Source: Acidobacteria bacterium RIFCSPLOWO2_02_FULL_61_28 (GTDB lineage: Bacteria; Acidobacteriota; Terriglobia; 2-12-FULL-54-10). Taken from it: DNA of 37,067 bases. Positions 33,984 through 37,067 of this stretch are shown here, piece after piece; position 1 is the stretch's first letter; the number at the start of each line of letters is the position of its first letter. A model generated the notes under the pieces. The model saw only the letters and a program-made list of their open reading frames with translations, did no database searches and was not told the origin of the DNA. The DNA is taken from NCBI GenBank assembly GCA_001767035.1, contig MEKR01000164.1, positions 91,685 to 128,751 of the forward strand, written 5' to 3'. The position numbers were made by a program, and so were the translations under genes.

Positions 33984-34005
33984 CGCGCTCTCCAATCTTG
34001 AAAGA

Positions 34006-34242
34006 CAGTGATGAGTGACAAGTGACGAGTGACAAGAAAAAATCCGTTCCGATCAACCTCTTGCTTGTCACTAGAACTGGTTTCAAAAATGCGCTTTATG
34101 GCGCAACCGACAAGAACGGACGGTCCCTCAGGGGCTGAAGCCGTGCCCTGACGTTTCTCCCCCAATAGGCATTTTTGAAACCAGTTCTAATCACTTATCA
34201 CCGCTTTCCTCTCTTGCTCGTCACTCGTCACTATTCACTTGC
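34006..34242. repeat. Short tandem repeat (AGTGACGAGTGACAAG) hairpin between cusA and cusB
   Basis: CAGTGATGAGTGACAAGTGACGAGTGACAAG at 34006-34036; complementary CTTGCTCGTCACTCGTCACT at 34213-34232. Confidence 0.75.
34072..34189. mobile_element. 118-bp MITE-like element with perfect 21-bp terminal inverted repeats, TA ends
   Basis: TAGAACTGGTTTCAAAAATGC at 34072-34092 and its exact reverse complement GCATTTTTGAAACCAGTTCTA at 34169-34189; no ORF; sits inside the short-tandem-repeat hairpin. Confidence 0.8.
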
Positions 34243-34253
34243 CACTGCCCTTC

Positions 34254-35849
34254 CTACGGCTGGGCCGTCACCGTCAACTGCCGTGAACCGATCAAAGCCC
34301 CTGCCCTTTCGGCCGTGACGGTTACCTGCCAGGTTCCGGGCGTGGGAAGAGCGATCTCCCCTCGGTACACACCCGGCCCGCCGGGATTGAGCGATGCCGC
34401 CGCCCGCATGGCGGCCATGCCCATGGCCGGCATCGCGGGCATATAAAAGACAACTCGCACGGAAGCGTCCGCAACGGGATTTCCGGCAGCGTCCGTCACC
34501 GTCACCGAAAGATTGTTTCTCCCGGCACGCGGCGGCGTCGGCTCCGAGCGGAACTGAATTTGAGCTGTAGGCCCGGCGGGGGCGCTCGCCGCAGGAGCGG
34601 CAGCCGGACGGCCAGCCATCTCGGTAACCCCCGTTCCCATCGTCATCGAGCCGAGCGCAGCACGCAATTGGCTCTCCGAATCAATCAGGAAGTTGGCGGA
34701 GGTGACGATCTCTTCTCCGGCCCGGAGTCCCTGGAGAATTTCCACCGATCCGTCCACGCGGACCCCGGTGCGGATATCGCGCGGCAGGAAGCTCCCCGGC
34801 GCGCGGACCACAAAAACGATCTGGCGTGTTCCCGTATCCACGACCGCGCTCTCCGGCACGACCAGCCGCCGCCCCAGTGGAATATTCAGTCCGACGTGCA
34901 TGTACATTTCCGGTTTCAGATCCAAGTCCGGATTGGGAAACTCCAGGCGCACTTTCAGGGTGCGTGTCTCATGGTCCATGTGGGGCCAGAGGTAGCTGAG
35001 GCGGCCGGTGAAAACCCGGCCGGGGTAGGCTTCCGTGGTCGCCACCGCGCGCTGGCCCATTTGGACAAAACCGATCTCGGATTCATAGATGTCGGCGTTG
35101 ATCCAGACCACCGAGTGGTCCACGATGGTGTAGACTTCCATCTCGGGCGTCACGTAGGTCGAGGGGAAGACGCTCCGTTGCCTCACGTGACCCATGATGG
35201 GGGAATAAATCGTAATCGTGCGCTGGACCTGGCCCGTTCGTTCGATCTCGGCGATTTGTTCCGGTGAGATGTCCCAAAGCGAGAGACGGCGGCGCGTCGC
35301 CTCGAGCAGAGTACCGGCCCCCCGGGATACGCCGGGAACCGCGCTATTGCCCAGGAAGTCCCGCGCTTTCAGGGCCAGGAGCAGTTCTTCCTGTGTCGCG
35401 ACCAGTTCGGGGCTGTAGATCGTAAAGAGCGGGTCCCCTTTCTGGACGTGTTGGTAGGTATAGTCCGCGAAGACTTGCTCCGCCCATCCGCTGATCTTGG
35501 TGTGGATGTGCGCGATGCGGGTCTCGTCCACGTCCACGCGGCCCACGGCGCGAATCGTCTTCTCCAGCACGCGATACTCCGTCCGCCCGGTGGTCACGCC
35601 GATCAAATGCTGCTGGGCCGGACTGAGGTCCACCGGGGCGTACGCCACCGCCTCGACCGGCCTTTCGGGGAGAGCGGCCGCAGGCTCCGGCTGCGGCATG
35701 GACCCGTCATGAGCAGGGGTGGCTGCGGCGGGCGGACCGCCAGCCGGTTCGCGCTCCCGCCAGAGCCGATAGCCAAAGTACACGCTCGTAGCTGCCAACC
35801 CCAGTAGAACGAGGCTCAGAAAAGCGCCGAAGATTCGTTGACCGGACAT
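34254..35849 (-). CDS. CusB-type RND periplasmic adaptor with C-terminal FixH-like domain
   Basis: KISGWAEQVFADYTYQHVQKGDPLFTIYSPELVATQEELLLAL, YTIVDHSVVWINADIYESEIGFV; C-term NNLSVTVTDAAGNPVADASVRVVFYMPAMPAMGMAAM...GVYRGEIALPTPGTWQVTV. Confidence 0.93.
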   Translation of the reverse strand: MSGQRIFGAFLSLVLLGLAATSVYFGYRLWREREPAGGPPAAATPAHDGSMPQPEPAAALPERPVEAVAYAPVDLSPAQQHLIGVTTGRTEYRVLEKTIRAVGRVDVDETRIAHIHTKISGWAEQVFADYTYQHVQKGDPLFTIYSPELVATQEELLLALKARDFLGNSAVPGVSRGAGTLLEATRRRLSLWDISPEQIAEIERTGQVQRTITIYSPIMGHVRQRSVFPSTYVTPEMEVYTIVDHSVVWINADIYESEIGFVQMGQRAVATTEAYPGRVFTGRLSYLWPHMDHETRTLKVRLEFPNPDLDLKPEMYMHVGLNIPLGRRLVVPESAVVDTGTRQIVFVVRAPGSFLPRDIRTGVRVDGSVEILQGLRAGEEIVTSANFLIDSESQLRAALGSMTMGTGVTEMAGRPAAAPAASAPAGPTAQIQFRSEPTPPRAGRNNLSVTVTDAAGNPVADASVRVVFYMPAMPAMGMAAMRAAASLNPGGPGVYRGEIALPTPGTWQVTVTAERAGALIGSRQLTVTAQP

Positions 35850-35871
35850 AACGGTTTCTCTCCTTTCGAAA

Positions 35872-37067
35872 TCACTCCAGCAGCCGGCGGCCGCTGGTCG
35901 CTTCCAGGCGCACCAGCGCTTCTTGAAACCCCGCGAATTCCTTGTGGTATTCCACTTCGTAGTCGAGCAATTGCTGGAAATTGGTCAGCAACGACAGAAA
36001 ATCGAGCGTCCCGACCTGATAGCTTGCCATGGCGGACTCGAGCGCCAGCGTGGTCTGCGGAATGATTGCCTGCGAATACAATTCCATCAACTGCTCACTG
36101 GCCTTCGCCATCAGGTAGTCGTCCTTGATCCGGTAGTGAAGGGTTTGCGTCGTGGCCTCGTACTCACGCCGGGACTGCTCCAGGGTGTGGGCCGATTCCG
36201 CGACGGCGGAGCGCTGCTTGCGCCAGAAATAGAGCGGGACCTTGACGTCGAACCGGAGGCTCCACAGATCGCGCAGTCCGCCGCGGGAGAACCAGCCGGC
36301 GCCGACGGCAAAATCCGGGTAGTAGTCCTTGCGGGCCAGATCCAGGGCGTAGGTATTTTTCTCAATCATGGCCTGCTCTTGCCCGAGAACCGGCGCCTGG
36401 CTCCGGACCGCCTGATAGAGTTCGTCCAAGCTCACGGCGAGCGTCGTTTTGGGAGAATCGGCGGGCCGGCCGAGAGGCGACTCCGGAGGCCGGTTGAGCA
36501 GGCTGACGATCTTGGCTTCGAGGCTTCCCCGCTGCTGCTCCAGCTCGATGCGCTTCTTTTCGAGCGCAGTCAGTTCCACCTGCGCCCGCAGTACGTCTTG
36601 CTGAATTGCTTTCCCGACGGCGTAGCGCGCTTCCGCGATCCGGGCGAACTTATCGAGCAGGTCTTTGTTTTTCTCCACCACGTCCAAGGTTTGATGGACG
36701 AAGCGCAAACGATAGAAAGCCTGCTTTACCTCGGAAACAACCTGGAGTTCGACTCCCCGGTAGCCGTGCCAGTCCGAGTCGGCATCCTTTTGCGCCATCT
36801 TTCCTTTGAGCAGCAGCTTGCCGGGGAAGGGCAGCTCCTGCATCAGATCAAAACCCGTCATGCTCATGTCTTCCTCGCCGAGCGTCGTGATCGGGACAGG
36901 ATTCCCGATGTTGTTGGAAGAAAAACTGAGCATGGGGTCGGGCAGCGTGGACGATTGCGACGGGCGCTGCCGGCTCGCTTCGTATTTTCGTTGTGCGGCC
37001 CGAATGTCCCGGTTGTTGCGCAGCGCCTCTTCGACCAAGTCGTTGAGGAAGACCGCTTCTGCGATCC
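35872..37067 (-). CDS. TolC/CusC-family outer-membrane efflux protein, truncated by window edge
   Basis: Frame is open to the right edge (IAEAVFLNDLVEEALRNNRDIRAAQRKYEASRQRPSQ...), so the ORF-track start at 37038 is not the true start; SYQVGTLDFLSLLTNFQQLLDYEVEYHKEFA is OEP-typical. Confidence 0.93.
   Translation of the reverse strand, partial: IAEAVFLNDLVEEALRNNRDIRAAQRKYEASRQRPSQSSTLPDPMLSFSSNNIGNPVPITTLGEEDMSMTGFDLMQELPFPGKLLLKGKMAQKDADSDWHGYRGVELQVVSEVKQAFYRLRFVHQTLDVVEKNKDLLDKFARIAEARYAVGKAIQQDVLRAQVELTALEKKRIELEQQRGSLEAKIVSLLNRPPESPLGRPADSPKTTLAVSLDELYQAVRSQAPVLGQEQAMIEKNTYALDLARKDYYPDFAVGAGWFSRGGLRDLWSLRFDVKVPLYFWRKQRSAVAESAHTLEQSRREYEATTQTLHYRIKDDYLMAKASEQLMELYSQAIIPQTTLALESAMASYQVGTLDFLSLLTNFQQLLDYEVEYHKEFAGFQEALVRLEATSGRRLLE

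Noticed and set aside
32394-34001. 535-aa and 483-aa plus-strand ORFs opposite the RND pump (32394-34001, 30726-32177)
   Set aside because: Low-complexity, His/Arg/Asp-rich antisense shadow of cusA; no domain.

Overview
GC-rich chromosomal window, probably from an Acidobacteriota-like genome (inferred from Oar-like TonB receptors and kinase remnants; no taxonomy search was possible). Main content: an FmdB zinc-ribbon gene; tRNA-Arg(TCG); a minus-strand cluster of two very large Oar-like TonB-dependent receptors around a PVA-dehydrogenase-like quinoprotein and a cytochrome c/helix-hairpin-helix fusion, with an allantoinase/dihydroorotase-like amidohydrolase downstream; a PilZ protein; a small accessory patch (14-15.2 kb); uvrA; a single-polypeptide restriction-modification protein (N6-adenine methylase plus BsuBI/PstI-type nuclease); two hicBA loci, one with a frameshifted toxin; a deoxyhypusine-synthase-like gene, a CPBP protease and mtnA; an OmpA-like outer-membrane protein; and a Cus-type RND efflux operon running off the right edge. 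The most unusual content lies between the obvious genes. There are several gene stumps below the ORF-track size cut-off: a kinase reduced to its N- and C-termini, a second kinase N-terminus, a PQQ dehydrogenase C-terminus, a RelE/ParE toxin broken by a 5-bp duplication, and a HicA toxin broken by one extra A. There are also modular palindromic elements bounded by inverted repeats, a 118-bp MITE-like element nested in another repeat inside the efflux operon, and an intergenic repeat inserted in frame inside uvrA.
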